This document shows, piece by piece, positions 8,501 through 17,143 of a stretch of 42,492 nucleotides of DNA. The DNA comes from JAMQPK01 sp035937795. GTDB lineage: Bacteria > Acidobacteriota > Vicinamibacteria > Vicinamibacterales > JAMQPK01. Made by a program: the position numbers and the translations under genes. The notes below the pieces were generated by a model. The model was not told where the DNA came from. It made no database searches and saw nothing but the letters and a program-made list of their open reading frames with translations. Position 1 is the first letter of the stretch. Every line of letters starts with the position of its first letter. The stretch is from the NCBI GenBank assembly GCA_035937795.1, contig DASZHO010000180.1:1-42492 (forward strand), in the 5' to 3' direction.

Positions 8501-10027
8501 CTAATTCTCGAGGGAGAGCAGAATTTCCACCGACGCGCCGCTCGGCCCCGATTCCACTGCCATCTTGCCGCCGAGCGCCGTCACGCGATCTCTCAAGCTG
8601 AGCGGGCCCGAACCCGATTTCACGAGTGCGTCATGCTCGAGGCGGCCCGTGAACGGAAATCCGCGTCCATCGTCCACCACGACAATCCTGAGCTGCCTGG
8701 CATCGGCCGCCTGCACATCCACGGAGACACGGGAAGGATGGGCGTGCTTCAACGCGTTGATCACGGCCTCGTGGATCATCAATCGCAGCGTTCGATACGT
8801 TGATTGAGGCAACGAGGTCGTCGGCGGCGTGACGCGAATCGAGATCGGCGTCTTCCATTCGATGCCGAGCCGGCGCCGCATCTCTTCGAGGCCGGCCGCC
8901 ACGTCGCCCGTTTCCACGCGAGGCTGTTTCTCCGGCCTGATGTTGTCGATGAACAGGCGCAGCTCCCGCTGCTCGATTGCGATCGCGCGCTCGATCGCGA
9001 GGAGCCGATCCCTGGAGGAGTCCTGCCCGGCGTGCTCCTCGGCCATGCTCTGCAGCTGCAGCCGGACGCCGGTCAGCGATTGCAGCACTCCGTCATGAAG
9101 GTCGCGCGCCAGGCGGATACGCTCGTCCTGTGCCGCCAATCCGCGCATCTGCTCGGTCAGGTAGAGCTGGTCGAGCGAGCTGCCGACCTCGCGCGCAACC
9201 AGCTCAACCGCCGGCGCCACGTTGGCCGTCACATCGACGAGGCCGGTGAAGAAGACGCGGCCGCTCAGGTGCTCGGTTTTGAACTGAACCGACGTCACGC
9301 CCCTTCCCGCGAACTCGAGGTTCAGGGCCGGACTGCCGGCACCGGCCTCGTCTGCGGCTGCCAGCGTGGGGTGCCGCTCGGCCAGCGCCTTCGAGATCAC
9401 CGAAGTGAGATCGCCGGGCCGATGGCGGGTGACCACATCAATCGAAGACGGCGAGGCGAGATACACAAACGGCTCCTCGTCGTTTTCCCAGACGGCCAGC
9501 ACCTCGGTGGCCCCGACGATTTCCGCGGCGTGCTCGAGCATCTCGCGCGTGCCTTCCAGCGCATCCACGCCGACGAGCTGCGGCCAGTCGCTGATCTTGC
9601 GAAGCGCCGTGTTGATGGATTGCAGGTCGTGCAGCGAGTAGCGAAGCGCGCGTTCGGCCCGCCTGCGGGCCGAGCTGATGGAACCGGTGATCAGCGCCAC
9701 CGCCACGAAGACCGTTAGATGGATGACGCCGTCGAGGCCGATGTTGAACGAATAGAGAGGGGGAACGAAGAAGTACGCCAGCGAGAACGTGGACAGCACC
9801 GTTGCGAGCAGCGCGGGACCGTAGCCCCCGTACAGGGCAGGAATGACGACGGCCGGGAAAAACAGCATGGACACGCTGTTACCGGTCCACGGACGAATGG
9901 CCAGAGTCCCGAGCGTGGCAAGGCACACCCCCGCCACCGCGCCGAGATAGCCGACGAACGAACTGCGTACGTCAATCACGGCGGAACGCTTCCTTTTGCC
10001 AGGTCGAGTTGCTTCCAATGGTAGCAA
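8501..10027 (-). CDS. DUF4118-type membrane sensor histidine kinase (HisKA_3 class)
   Basis: A 508-residue kinase counted from the TTG at 10027. A hydrophobic N-terminal module of four helices (about 24-122; FFPAVVIPALYGGYGPAL, YFFVPP) matches the KdpD-like DUF4118 region. A GAF-like linker follows (about 155-295). The dimerisation helix has RLARDLHDGVLQSL with phospho-acceptor His311, typical of NarL-partner kinases. The ATPase has an N-box (HEAVINALKHA) and G-box (VVDDGRGFPF). A better start may be the GTG at 9979, preceded by AAAAGGAAG. It lies 6 bp after the monooxygenase gene and is probably co-transcribed with it. It likely phosphorylates the regulator at 7849-8487. Confidence 0.9.
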   Translation of the reverse strand: MLPLEATRPGKRKRSAVIDVRSSFVGYLGAVAGVCLATLGTLAIRPWTGNSVSMLFFPAVVIPALYGGYGPALLATVLSTFSLAYFFVPPLYSFNIGLDGVIHLTVFVAVALITGSISSARRRAERALRYSLHDLQSINTALRKISDWPQLVGVDALEGTREMLEHAAEIVGATEVLAVWENDEEPFVYLASPSSIDVVTRHRPGDLTSVISKALAERHPTLAAADEAGAGSPALNLEFAGRGVTSVQFKTEHLSGRVFFTGLVDVTANVAPAVELVAREVGSSLDQLYLTEQMRGLAAQDERIRLARDLHDGVLQSLTGVRLQLQSMAEEHAGQDSSRDRLLAIERAIAIEQRELRLFIDNIRPEKQPRVETGDVAAGLEEMRRRLGIEWKTPISIRVTPPTTSLPQSTYRTLRLMIHEAVINALKHAHPSRVSVDVQAADARQLRIVVVDDGRGFPFTGRLEHDALVKSGSGPLSLRDRVTALGGKMAVESGPSGASVEILLSLEN

Positions 10028-10033
10028 ACAACG

Positions 10034-11011
10034 TCAGCCAAGGGCCGCCGTAATCTCGTAGGACCGCAGGCGCGCCCTGTGATCGAAGATTTGCGCCACG
10101 ACGATCAGCTCGTCGGCGCCCGTGCCGGCGGCGAGTTCCTCGAGGGCTCTCCGCACCGTGCCGGCACTGCCCACGGCCCTCACCGACAGTGTCTGGTCGA
10201 CCTCCCGCTTCTGGTCGGCTGGAAGCCGATCGAGAAACGCTTCGTCCGGCGGCGGCAGCGGCCCCGGAGTGCCATGCCGCAGGTTCACGAACGCCTGCTG
10301 GTGCGATGTGAACAACCGGCGAGCCTCCTCGTCGGTATCGGCCGAGACCACGTTGACGCCCAGCATCACGTGTGGACGAGCCAGTTGTTCTGACGGGCGG
10401 AAACGGCTGCGATACAGATCGATGGCGGGAATCATCAGGGCCGGCGCGAAATGCGAGGCAAAGCCGTAGGGCAAGCCAAGCTCGGCGGCCAGCTGCGCGC
10501 CGTAGAGACTGGAGCCGAGAATCCAGATCGGCACATTGAGCCCGGCTCCCGGAATCGCTTTCACCGGCTGACCCGCCGGCGCACGGAAATACATCATCAG
10601 CTCGAGCACATCCTCCGGGAACGCATCCACCTCGGACGCCAGATTTCTGCGAAGCGCGCGCGCCGTCGGCTGGTCTGAACCGGGCGCCCGGCCCAGCGCC
10701 AGATCGATGCGCCCCGCGAACAGCGACTCGAGCGTGCCGAACTGTTCCGCGATCACGAGCGGCGCGTGATTCGGCAGCATGATGCCTCCCGCGCCCACGC
10801 GAATGCTGCGGGTGGCGGCCGCGACCGCGCCGATCACCACTGACGTGGCCGCGCTCGCCACCGACGGAATGTTGTGGTGCTCCGCGAGCCAGTAGCGTTT
10901 ATAGCCCCAGCGCTCGGCATGCTGCGCCAGGTCGAGCGTATTCCGGAGCGCCTGGGCCGCATCGCTGCCCTGGAGGATCGGCGAGAGATCGAGAACGGAG
11001 AGTGGGACCAT
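10034..11011 (-). CDS. LLM-class flavin-dependent oxidoreductase
   Basis: A 325-residue cytoplasmic protein of the bacterial luciferase-like (LLM) superfamily, group 1 (MsnO8/YhbW-like). These are FMN/F420-dependent TIM-barrel monooxygenases or reductases. Typical features are LSVLDLSPI at the N-terminus, RYWLAEHHNIPSVASAATSV, GAGGIMLPNHAPLVIAEQFG and RIDLALGRAPGSD. The substrate is unknown. It is directly upstream of the histidine kinase (6 bp) and divergent from the cyclophilin gene (33 bp). Confidence 0.9.
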   Translation of the reverse strand: MVPLSVLDLSPILQGSDAAQALRNTLDLAQHAERWGYKRYWLAEHHNIPSVASAATSVVIGAVAAATRSIRVGAGGIMLPNHAPLVIAEQFGTLESLFAGRIDLALGRAPGSDQPTARALRRNLASEVDAFPEDVLELMMYFRAPAGQPVKAIPGAGLNVPIWILGSSLYGAQLAAELGLPYGFASHFAPALMIPAIDLYRSRFRPSEQLARPHVMLGVNVVSADTDEEARRLFTSHQQAFVNLRHGTPGPLPPPDEAFLDRLPADQKREVDQTLSVRAVGSAGTVRRALEELAAGTGADELIVVAQIFDHRARLRSYEITAALG

Positions 11012-11044
11012 GATCCATTATGATGGCAGCCTGGAGACAAACCG

Positions 11045-11557
11045 ATGATGCATGCCCTGTTCACCACGAGCGAAGGCAATTTCAAGGTCCGGCTGTTCGA
11101 TCAGGAAGTGCCCAACACCGTCGCCAATTTCGCGGGGCTGGCCGAAGGCACGAAAGAATTCACCGATCCGAAGACTCGCCAGAAGACGAAGCGGCCGTAC
11201 TACGACGGCCTCGTGTTTCATCGGGTGATTGGAGGGTTCATGCTGCAGGGCGGATGCCCGCTCGGGACCGGTACGGGCGGGCCCGGCTACAACTTCGCCG
11301 ACGAATTCAATCCCAAGCTCCGGCACTCGAAGCCCGGGATCCTGTCGATGGCCAACGCGGGCCCGAACACCAACGGCAGCCAGTTTTTCGTGACGCTGGC
11401 CGCCACGCCTCACCTCGACAACAAGCACAGCGTCTTCGGCGAAGTTGTCGAGGGCATGGACGTGGTGAAGAAGATCGGCAACGTGCCCACCGCGAAGCCG
11501 GGCGACCGGCCGCTGAAGCCGGTGACGATTCAGAGCGTCAAGATCGAACGTACGTAG
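11045..11557 (+). CDS. Cyclophilin-type peptidyl-prolyl cis-trans isomerase
   Basis: A 170-residue cyclophilin without a signal peptide, so probably cytoplasmic. Core motifs are present: VPNTVANFAGLAEG, the catalytic Arg in GLVFHRVIGGFMLQGG, GPNTNGSQFFVTLA and HSVFGEVVEGMDVV. An insertion KEFTDPKTRQKTKRPYYDG precedes the catalytic strand, as in many bacterial family members. The ATG at 11045 has GGAG about 8 bases upstream. Its 3' end overlaps the convergent pilT by 20 bp. Confidence 0.95.
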   Translation: MMHALFTTSEGNFKVRLFDQEVPNTVANFAGLAEGTKEFTDPKTRQKTKRPYYDGLVFHRVIGGFMLQGGCPLGTGTGGPGYNFADEFNPKLRHSKPGILSMANAGPNTNGSQFFVTLAATPHLDNKHSVFGEVVEGMDVVKKIGNVPTAKPGDRPLKPVTIQSVKIERT

Positions 11558-12698
11558 GATCGAGGCGTTTCAACACGGACTCGAACCCGGGCTTGTCGAT
11601 GGCCTTCGAGTACGCCTCGTCGGGCGCGACAAGCTTCTTGGTGACGAGCTCGAGCAGCGCGTCGTTCAACGTCACCATGCCGGCCGCCCTGCCGACCTGC
11701 ATCATCGACGGAATCTGAAACGTTTTGCCTTCGCGGATGAGGTTGCTGACGCCCTGCGTGGCGATCAGCACTTCGAGCGCCGCGATCCGGCCTCCGCCGA
11801 TCTTGCGGCAGAGCGTCTGCGCGATCACCCCGCGGAGCGATTCCGACACCATGATGCGGATCTGCGCCTGCCGATCGGACGGAAACTGATCGATGATGCG
11901 ATCTACCGTGGAGCCCGCCGTCGTTGTGTGCAGGGTCCCGAACACCAGGTGCCCCGTTTCCGCGGTCTCGATGGCGATCGCCACCGTTTCCAAATCGCGA
12001 AGCTCGCCCACGAGGACGATATCCGGATCTTCGCGGAGCGCCGCGCGCAGCGCGGCCTTGAACGAGTCGGTGTGTGTGCGCACTTCGCGCTGGTTGATCA
12101 GGCACTTCTGGTTCTGATGCACGAACTCGATCGGATCCTCGATGGTGATGATGTGCTCTTCGCGCGTCCGGTTGATGTAATCGATCATGGCGCAGAGCGT
12201 CGTCGACTTGCCCGAACCTGTCGGGCCGGTGACCAGCACGAGGCCCTTGTTCAATTTGCACAGGTTGAGGATCGCCGGAGAGAGGCCGAGCGTTTCGGCG
12301 GTCAGGATGTCGGTCGGAATGACGCGGAACACCGCGCCGCGTCCCTTGCGATCGGCGAAGACGTTGGCGCGGAACCGCGCGAGGTTCGCAATTTCATAGG
12401 CGAAGTCGGTGTCGGACCGCTCGGCAAATTCGTGCCGGTTCGCCGCAGGCATGATCGGTTCGAGCAGCCGGGCGAGAAATTCGTCGGTCAACGAAGGTAT
12501 CGCCGGGTCGAGCAGCCGCATGCGGCCGTCCTTGCGTACCAGCGGCGCGGTGCCGACGCACAGGTGCAGATCGGAGGCTCCGGCCTGGACCATCAGATGA
12601 AACAACTTGTCTATGGAAGGCGCCCTTTCGGCGATGGCGATCGGCGTCACTTTTTCAGCGACTGAAGGCATGGCTTCAGCGACAGCGGCAAGACTCAT
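11538..12698 (-). CDS. pilT: Type IV pilus retraction ATPase PilT
   Basis: A 386-residue hexameric AAA-like secretion ATPase that depolymerises type IV pili for twitching motility. Walker A GPTGSGKST is at 158-166. The Asp-box and Walker B region follow (TIEDPIEFVHQN, REDPDIVLVGELRD), then the His box (GHLVFGTLHTTTA) and the PilT tail-like LIREGKTFQIPSMMQVG. I chose the ATG at 12698 because GGAGG lies 9 bases upstream and the N-terminal domain begins there. The longer open frame up to 12926 is Arg/Pro-rich and unlike the family. No other pilus genes are nearby. It overlaps the cyclophilin 3' end by 20 bp. Confidence 0.92.
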   Translation of the reverse strand: MSLAAVAEAMPSVAEKVTPIAIAERAPSIDKLFHLMVQAGASDLHLCVGTAPLVRKDGRMRLLDPAIPSLTDEFLARLLEPIMPAANRHEFAERSDTDFAYEIANLARFRANVFADRKGRGAVFRVIPTDILTAETLGLSPAILNLCKLNKGLVLVTGPTGSGKSTTLCAMIDYINRTREEHIITIEDPIEFVHQNQKCLINQREVRTHTDSFKAALRAALREDPDIVLVGELRDLETVAIAIETAETGHLVFGTLHTTTAGSTVDRIIDQFPSDRQAQIRIMVSESLRGVIAQTLCRKIGGGRIAALEVLIATQGVSNLIREGKTFQIPSMMQVGRAAGMVTLNDALLELVTKKLVAPDEAYSKAIDKPGFESVLKRLDPTYVRS

Positions 12699-12922
12699 GG
12701 TCGGGGGACCTCCATGACGAGTGGACGGACGCACAACGACGGGTTTACACCATGCTCCAGTGCAAGGGCACTGCCACGTTTTGGGGGCGCGGCGGCTTCC
12801 GGAATGGGTCGGAACGCTAGGGAAAGCGGCTGGGGCGGCGCGCAGCCGTTGACGGTGTGCCAGCTTCGCACAGTCGGGACCCACATCTGTCATGGGGCCC
12901 GGCGGCCGCCGGACCTGCCGGC

Positions 12923-15046
12923 TCAATACATCGCGTACGCCACGATGACCCCCGTGCCCGGCATCGCGACGTACTGTCTACCGCCCACCATGTAGGTCAT
13001 CGGCGTGGCCTGGCTGGTCTGCGACACGTTGATGTTCCAGACGGGCTTTCCCGTCCTGGCATCGAGCGCCAGCAGGCCGCCGCCGCCGCCGACGAACAGC
13101 AGGCCGCCCGCCGTCGACAGCACACCCGACCGTCCGGCGGGCGCGGGAAAATCCCAGACTTTTTTGCCCGTAAAAGGGCTCATCGCGCGAATGAAGCTGC
13201 CGGTCTTGTAGCCGTCGAGCAGCGACCGTAACTGGTCCTGGGCTTTCGGGCCGGGGTTGCCGCGGCCGAACCAGCGGTTGCCCGCCGCGCCGAGTGGATC
13301 CTCGTGCGACGTGTAGAGCGCGCAGCTGTCGCTTACGCGCGTGTAAAACAGCTTCGTGATCGGATTGTACGAGGCCGCTGGCCAGTTGGCGCCGCCGCCT
13401 CCGCCAGGACACGCCGCCACGCCGTCTGTGGTGGCGATCGATCCCGGATCGACGATCGGCTTGCCGTCCTTGCTGAAGCCTTTCACCCAGGTGACCTTCG
13501 TCGAGAGATGGTCGGCGAGCAGGAATTCTCCATTCGTCCGATCGAGCACGTAGAACATGCCGTTGCGATCGCCGTGGATCAACAGTTTGCGCGGCCGGCC
13601 CTGCCACACTTCGTCGGCGAGAATCATCGGCTGCACCGCGTCCCAGTCGTGCGTATCGTGCGGGCTGAACTGGTAGTACCACTTCATCTGCCCCGTCCTG
13701 GCCGACAGCGCGACGACGCTCGACGTGTAGAGGTTATCGCCCAGCCGCTCCTCGCCCGCGATGTCGGGACACGGATTGCCGACGGCCCAGTAGATCAGAT
13801 CGAGCGCCGGATCGTACGAACCCGGCATCCAGGTGGCGCCGCATCCATGCTCGAGCGCCTGTCCCACCCAGGTTTCCGACCCGGGCTCGCCGCGCCTGGG
13901 GATCGAGTACCAGCGCCACACACGCTCGCCGGTCGACGCGCGATAGGCATCGAGAAATCCGCGCGCGCCTTCTTCACCGCCGGCGACGCCGAGGACCACC
14001 AGGTCGCCGACGGGCAACGGCGGCGAGGTCGCGCTGTAGGAATCCAGATGCGATCCCATTTCGACGTCCCACAGCCGCTGGCCTGTGAAGCGATTGAACG
14101 CCAGCAGATGCGCGTGGTCGGTCACCACATAGGCCTTGTCGCCGGCAATCGTCACGCCTCGATTGGCGCCCGATCCACCCTCGCTGAGAATGCCTTCGTG
14201 CCGCGGCTCGCTGTAGCTCCAGAGCTGGCGCCCGGTCGTGGCGTCGAGCGCATACCATTCGTTCCAACCGCCGACATACATGATGCCGTCGGCGACCGTC
14301 GGCGTGACCTCGAGCCGCGGTGACGTCGCGATTGGAAAGATCCATGCGGGACCCAGCCGTTTGATATTCGTCGTGTTGATTTGTTCGAGCTGGCTGAATC
14401 GATTACCGGTCAGACTGCCGTCATAGAACAGCCAATCGGCTTTCGGCGTGATCGGTTTTTCCCGATAGACGTCGCCGTCGCGCGCGAGGAGCACGAACCT
14501 GCCGTTTTCAAGCAGCGTGGCGTCGAGGTCGCCCTGCCCGAGCAGGATGCCCGTGCGCGTCTTCCCGTCCGCCATCTTGATCGTCGTCGGAGCCAGGGCG
14601 GTGAGCCCGGCGCTCGACCGCGCAGCCGCGTCCGGGGCGCTCGGCGCTGGCGCGGCGGCCGGAAGCCCGGCCGGGGCCGGCGGCGCGGCCGCGGCGGCGC
14701 CCGGCCCGCCGAAGCGGCGCCCGGTGTAGCCGCCGGTCGCCATCGCCGGATTGGTTCCCGCGATTGCGCGCAGGTCGGTCAGAACCGGCCGCAGCTCTGC
14801 GTCGGAAAGTTGCAGCGCGGAATGTTTCTGCCGGATCGTTGCCGAGACTTCCGCATCGGTGTGGTACCGCGCGTACGCCAGAATCGCCGGGCCGCTTGCG
14901 CCGTTCATCCCTCCGCCGTGGCAATTGGCGCAGCGCGCCGCATACGCGCCGCTCGCCGCCGGCTGCGCTTGCTGCTGCGCGGATGCCGCCGCCAGGAGCG
15001 TCATGAAGACGAAGAGGCCCACCAGGCATACGATCGCGCGGCGCAT
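12923..15046 (-). CDS. PQQ-dependent dehydrogenase-like quinoprotein with N-terminal cytochrome c
   Basis: A 707-residue periplasmic protein. Residues 1-23 are a signal peptide. A cytochrome c domain has its haem site at Cys39-Ala-Asn-Cys-His43. An Ala/Pro-rich linker (about 118-150) leads to an eight-bladed PQQ propeller with KADWLFYDGSLTGNRFSQL, repeated W-type blades (TGRQLWSY, TGERVWRWY), GNPCPDIAGEERLGDNLYTS and the catalytic-Asp region SPHDTHDWDAVQ. The adjacent disulphide cysteines of methanol dehydrogenase were not seen. Haem at the N-terminus differs from quinohaemoprotein alcohol dehydrogenases, where it is C-terminal. The substrate is unknown. GGGAGGAGCT precedes the ATG. It follows the phosphatase-like gene by 31 bp. 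Confidence 0.88.
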   Translation of the reverse strand: MRRAIVCLVGLFVFMTLLAAASAQQQAQPAASGAYAARCANCHGGGMNGASGPAILAYARYHTDAEVSATIRQKHSALQLSDAELRPVLTDLRAIAGTNPAMATGGYTGRRFGGPGAAAAAPPAPAGLPAAAPAPSAPDAAARSSAGLTALAPTTIKMADGKTRTGILLGQGDLDATLLENGRFVLLARDGDVYREKPITPKADWLFYDGSLTGNRFSQLEQINTTNIKRLGPAWIFPIATSPRLEVTPTVADGIMYVGGWNEWYALDATTGRQLWSYSEPRHEGILSEGGSGANRGVTIAGDKAYVVTDHAHLLAFNRFTGQRLWDVEMGSHLDSYSATSPPLPVGDLVVLGVAGGEEGARGFLDAYRASTGERVWRWYSIPRRGEPGSETWVGQALEHGCGATWMPGSYDPALDLIYWAVGNPCPDIAGEERLGDNLYTSSVVALSARTGQMKWYYQFSPHDTHDWDAVQPMILADEVWQGRPRKLLIHGDRNGMFYVLDRTNGEFLLADHLSTKVTWVKGFSKDGKPIVDPGSIATTDGVAACPGGGGGANWPAASYNPITKLFYTRVSDSCALYTSHEDPLGAAGNRWFGRGNPGPKAQDQLRSLLDGYKTGSFIRAMSPFTGKKVWDFPAPAGRSGVLSTAGGLLFVGGGGGLLALDARTGKPVWNINVSQTSQATPMTYMVGGRQYVAMPGTGVIVAYAMY

Positions 15047-15077
15047 AGCTCCTCCCGAGGATTGAAGAAAGCGCCCG

Positions 15078-15617
15078 CTAGCGCTTGTGCGACTGGGCGT
15101 AGTCGAGCGCCCATTGCTTCAGCGCGGGGCTCGTGAGCCCGAGTGCGGTGGCTTCGGCCGTTGCCCGATCGACATCCCAATGATCGATCGCGACCCGCTT
15201 GATCAGCCACATGGTGGCGGCGCGGTTGCCGCCCGAGCAATGGATGAAGGCCGGCTCGGCGCCCTCAGAGGTGATGGCGGCCAGAAATTGATCGGCGGCT
15301 CTGGTGTCCGGCGATGCGCCGTTGAAGGGGACGTGGAAATACTTCAGGCCAACCGCTCTGGCGGCATCGCCTTCCTTTTCAACCTCCGCGCCGGGCTCGC
15401 TCGCTTCACGCAGGTTGATGATGGACACAAACCCCATCTTCTTTATTTCAGGCACGGCGTCCGGCGTAATGGCTCCGGCGCAGGCGACGGTCGTTTCCAG
15501 GCGCGCGAAGTTTCTGACGCCGGGCACGGTTTCCTTGGTCACCTGCTGAGCGGACACAGACACGGCGAAGAGGACGATGCCGGCGGCGGCGAACGTGGGC
15601 AGCGATTGGGGGCGCAT
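15078..15617 (-). CDS. Exported DUF442/tyrosine-phosphatase-like protein
   Basis: A 179-residue protein with a signal peptide (1-23, ending VSA before QQ). The fold resembles dual-specificity phosphatases (VSIINLREASEPG, KYFHVPFNG). The active loop is HCSGGNRAA, with Cys127 and Arg132 spaced by four residues. That is the CX4R loop of the DUF442/Blh-like family and rhodaneses, not the CX5R of classical tyrosine phosphatases. It may act on phosphate esters or persulphides in the periplasm. It is likely co-transcribed with the quinoprotein 31 bp downstream. Confidence 0.8.
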   Translation of the reverse strand: MRPQSLPTFAAAGIVLFAVSVSAQQVTKETVPGVRNFARLETTVACAGAITPDAVPEIKKMGFVSIINLREASEPGAEVEKEGDAARAVGLKYFHVPFNGASPDTRAADQFLAAITSEGAEPAFIHCSGGNRAATMWLIKRVAIDHWDVDRATAEATALGLTSPALKQWALDYAQSHKR

Positions 15618-15697
15618 GGAGGCTCTCCTTGTGCGTGATTATAGGTCCGTTGGGCTGCGGGGCGACATGATGTCCTCCTTCACTCAGAAGCGCGCGG

Positions 15698-16234
15698 TCA
15701 AGGCGCGCGCTTGCGGCCGGACCGGGCGGCTCGAACGAGCGCCTTCAGACCGAGGGTGCCCAGCGCCCCGCCTCGAAGAAATCTCTCCGACAGCCGATCG
15801 ACGGCCGAAACGACCCCGCGGATGCGATCGAGGCGATCGCGAACCTCCTCCGCGCCGGCGGAGCGATCCGCTTCGAGCGACTCGAGCGCGCCGTCCAGAT
15901 GCGCCAGGAGCGGGTCCCATTCGCGCTGCTTCCGCGTCTGGACGATCCTGCGGATGATCTGCTCGACGTCGGTCACCGGCCGATACAGCACCCGCCGGGA
16001 TCCGGGGGGCTTCTCGGCGAGGATCACCCCCCAGTCGACGAGCTCCGCGCAGGCCATGCTGACCGCCCCGCGGCTCGATTCCAGGCCCGCCGCAATCTGT
16101 TCCGCGTCCTGGGGCTCGGCGTGCCCCAGCAGCCACGCGTGCACCCGGCCGGCCGCGGGAGAAATTCCCCACAGCGGCCCCAGGCGATCCCACATCACGA
16201 CGAGCTCTCCGCGCACGCGCTCCAGCGCCGTCAT
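15698..16234 (-). CDS. GbsR/MarR-family transcriptional regulator
   Basis: A 178-residue winged-helix repressor-type protein. From the ATG at 16234 it begins MTALERVRGELVVMWDRLGP, typical of the GbsR branch of MarR. The HTH is in EPQDAEQIAAGLESSRGAVSMACAELVDWG (shortened: QIAAGLESSRGAVSMACAEL) with a wing GSRRVLYRPV. A helical dimerisation tail follows. A GTG at 16252 is an alternative start. GbsR proteins in other bacteria control osmoprotectant or choline genes; none are seen here. A perfect dyad 32 bp upstream suggests autoregulation. Confidence 0.85.
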   Translation of the reverse strand: MTALERVRGELVVMWDRLGPLWGISPAAGRVHAWLLGHAEPQDAEQIAAGLESSRGAVSMACAELVDWGVILAEKPPGSRRVLYRPVTDVEQIIRRIVQTRKQREWDPLLAHLDGALESLEADRSAGAEEVRDRLDRIRGVVSAVDRLSERFLRGGALGTLGLKALVRAARSGRKRAP

Positions 16235-16265
16235 TGCCGGACAGGGTACCACACGATTTCATTAT

Positions 16266-16283
16266 TTTCAATATATCTTGAAA
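16266..16283. promoter_or_regulatory. Candidate operator of the GbsR/MarR regulator
   Basis: TTTCAA-N6-TTGAAA is a perfect 18-bp dyad in an A/T-rich island (16255-16284) within GC-rich DNA. It lies between the regulator's start (16234) and the SemiSWEET stop (16332). A further ATTTCA half-site lies at 16257-16262. Position, symmetry and length suit a MarR-type dimer. Confidence 0.5.
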
Positions 16284-16331
16284 TGTCTGGTGGATCGCCG
16301 CCTTGCGCCGGCGTTGCCTGAAGCAGGGCCT

Positions 16332-16607
16332 CTACGGCCGCCCGTAGCGCAACCGGAGCACGATGAGGAAGATGCTTTGCGCCAGCGTGATCGCGTTGGC
16401 GGCCGCAATCGGAATCGAGCCGTGCACGAGACCGTACACCAGCCAGAGACACACACCCGCCGTGAACATCACGAGCATCACGATCGAGAGATCGCCGGCC
16501 GATTTCGATCGGTAGGTTCTCCAGACTTGCGGGAAAAACGACACGGACGTCAGCACCGCGGCCGCGTAGCCGACCATCTCGATGGTGGGATCAACCGGTG
16601 AGAACAC
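16332..16607 (-). CDS. SemiSWEET sugar transporter
   Basis: A 91-residue membrane protein with one PQ-loop triple-helix bundle. SemiSWEETs dimerise to carry sugars across the inner membrane by facilitated diffusion. The PQ motif is in VSFFPQVWRTYRSKSAGDLS, and the Asn of AAANAITLAQSIFL fits the substrate-site Asn of the third helix. The start is a GTG at 16607; an ATG 10 codons later (16577) is possible. It is the last gene of a closely spaced minus-strand run (20 bp after the preceding stop). Confidence 0.92.
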   Translation of the reverse strand: MFSPVDPTIEMVGYAAAVLTSVSFFPQVWRTYRSKSAGDLSIVMLVMFTAGVCLWLVYGLVHGSIPIAAANAITLAQSIFLIVLRLRYGRP

Positions 16608-16627
16608 GCGGAGATCTTATCGCCGAA

Positions 16628-17119
16628 TCAGAAAAATGCGCGGGCGTGCCACGCGTCGGCGGCACGCACTTCCCAACGTCCGGCGCGGAGGTCGCCGACG
16701 CGCGCCACGGTGTTATCGAACACGACCGTGTCGAGACTCACCTCGCCGTTGGATGCCAGGTCGGCGAACCGATCGCGCGAGACCCGTTCGATTCGCTCGC
16801 CGCTGCGGTAGAGCACGGGCCCGTTCTCGACGAGCTCGACACCGAGCACGGCTTGCAGCCGGCCCATCCTTCGCACGAGCGCATCGACAGAGCATCCCGA
16901 GGCGCCGGCCGCCCGCTCGTCGACGGCGATCAGCACAAACTGATCGTGGCGAACGGCGCGCGCGGCGTTCAGAGGCACGCCGTGCGCCGTCCACTCATCG
17001 ATGAACGCGTCGGTTTCGGCGAACACGCGCTGCTGTTCATCGCCGGACAAGGCGCGCGAGGCCGGAAAAATCCAGAGACGGGCGTCGGGGGGAAGCTGGT
17101 CGAACGGCACGCGCGGCAC
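16628..17119 (-). CDS. Conserved protein of unknown function
   Basis: A 163-residue soluble protein with no signal peptide. It begins with PRVPFDQLPPDARLWIFPASRALS and contains FVLIAVDERAAGASGCSVDALV. This pattern is found in an uncharacterised family, common in Bacteroidetes, that databases sometimes label an ABC-transporter ATPase. There is no Walker A or signature motif, so that label is unjustified. Its function is unknown. It sits between the MFS/spermidine synthase (24 bp) and the SemiSWEET (20 bp), probably in one operon. Confidence 0.8.
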   Translation of the reverse strand: MPRVPFDQLPPDARLWIFPASRALSGDEQQRVFAETDAFIDEWTAHGVPLNAARAVRHDQFVLIAVDERAAGASGCSVDALVRRMGRLQAVLGVELVENGPVLYRSGERIERVSRDRFADLASNGEVSLDTVVFDNTVARVGDLRAGRWEVRAADAWHARAFF

Positions 17120-17143
17120 GCCGCTATTTTACTTCCCAACTTG

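Noticed and set aside
12699..12926. N-terminal extension of pilT to the start at 12926
   Set aside because: The extension is Arg/Pro/Cys-rich and unlike PilT; the ATG at 12698 has a good ribosome site.
15078..15617. Classical tyrosine phosphatase
   Set aside because: Only four residues separate Cys127 and Arg132, so the CX5R signature is not met.
16628..17119. Naming the 163-residue protein an ABC-transporter ATPase
   Set aside because: No Walker A, Walker B or ABC signature is present; the label circulates by transfer in databases.
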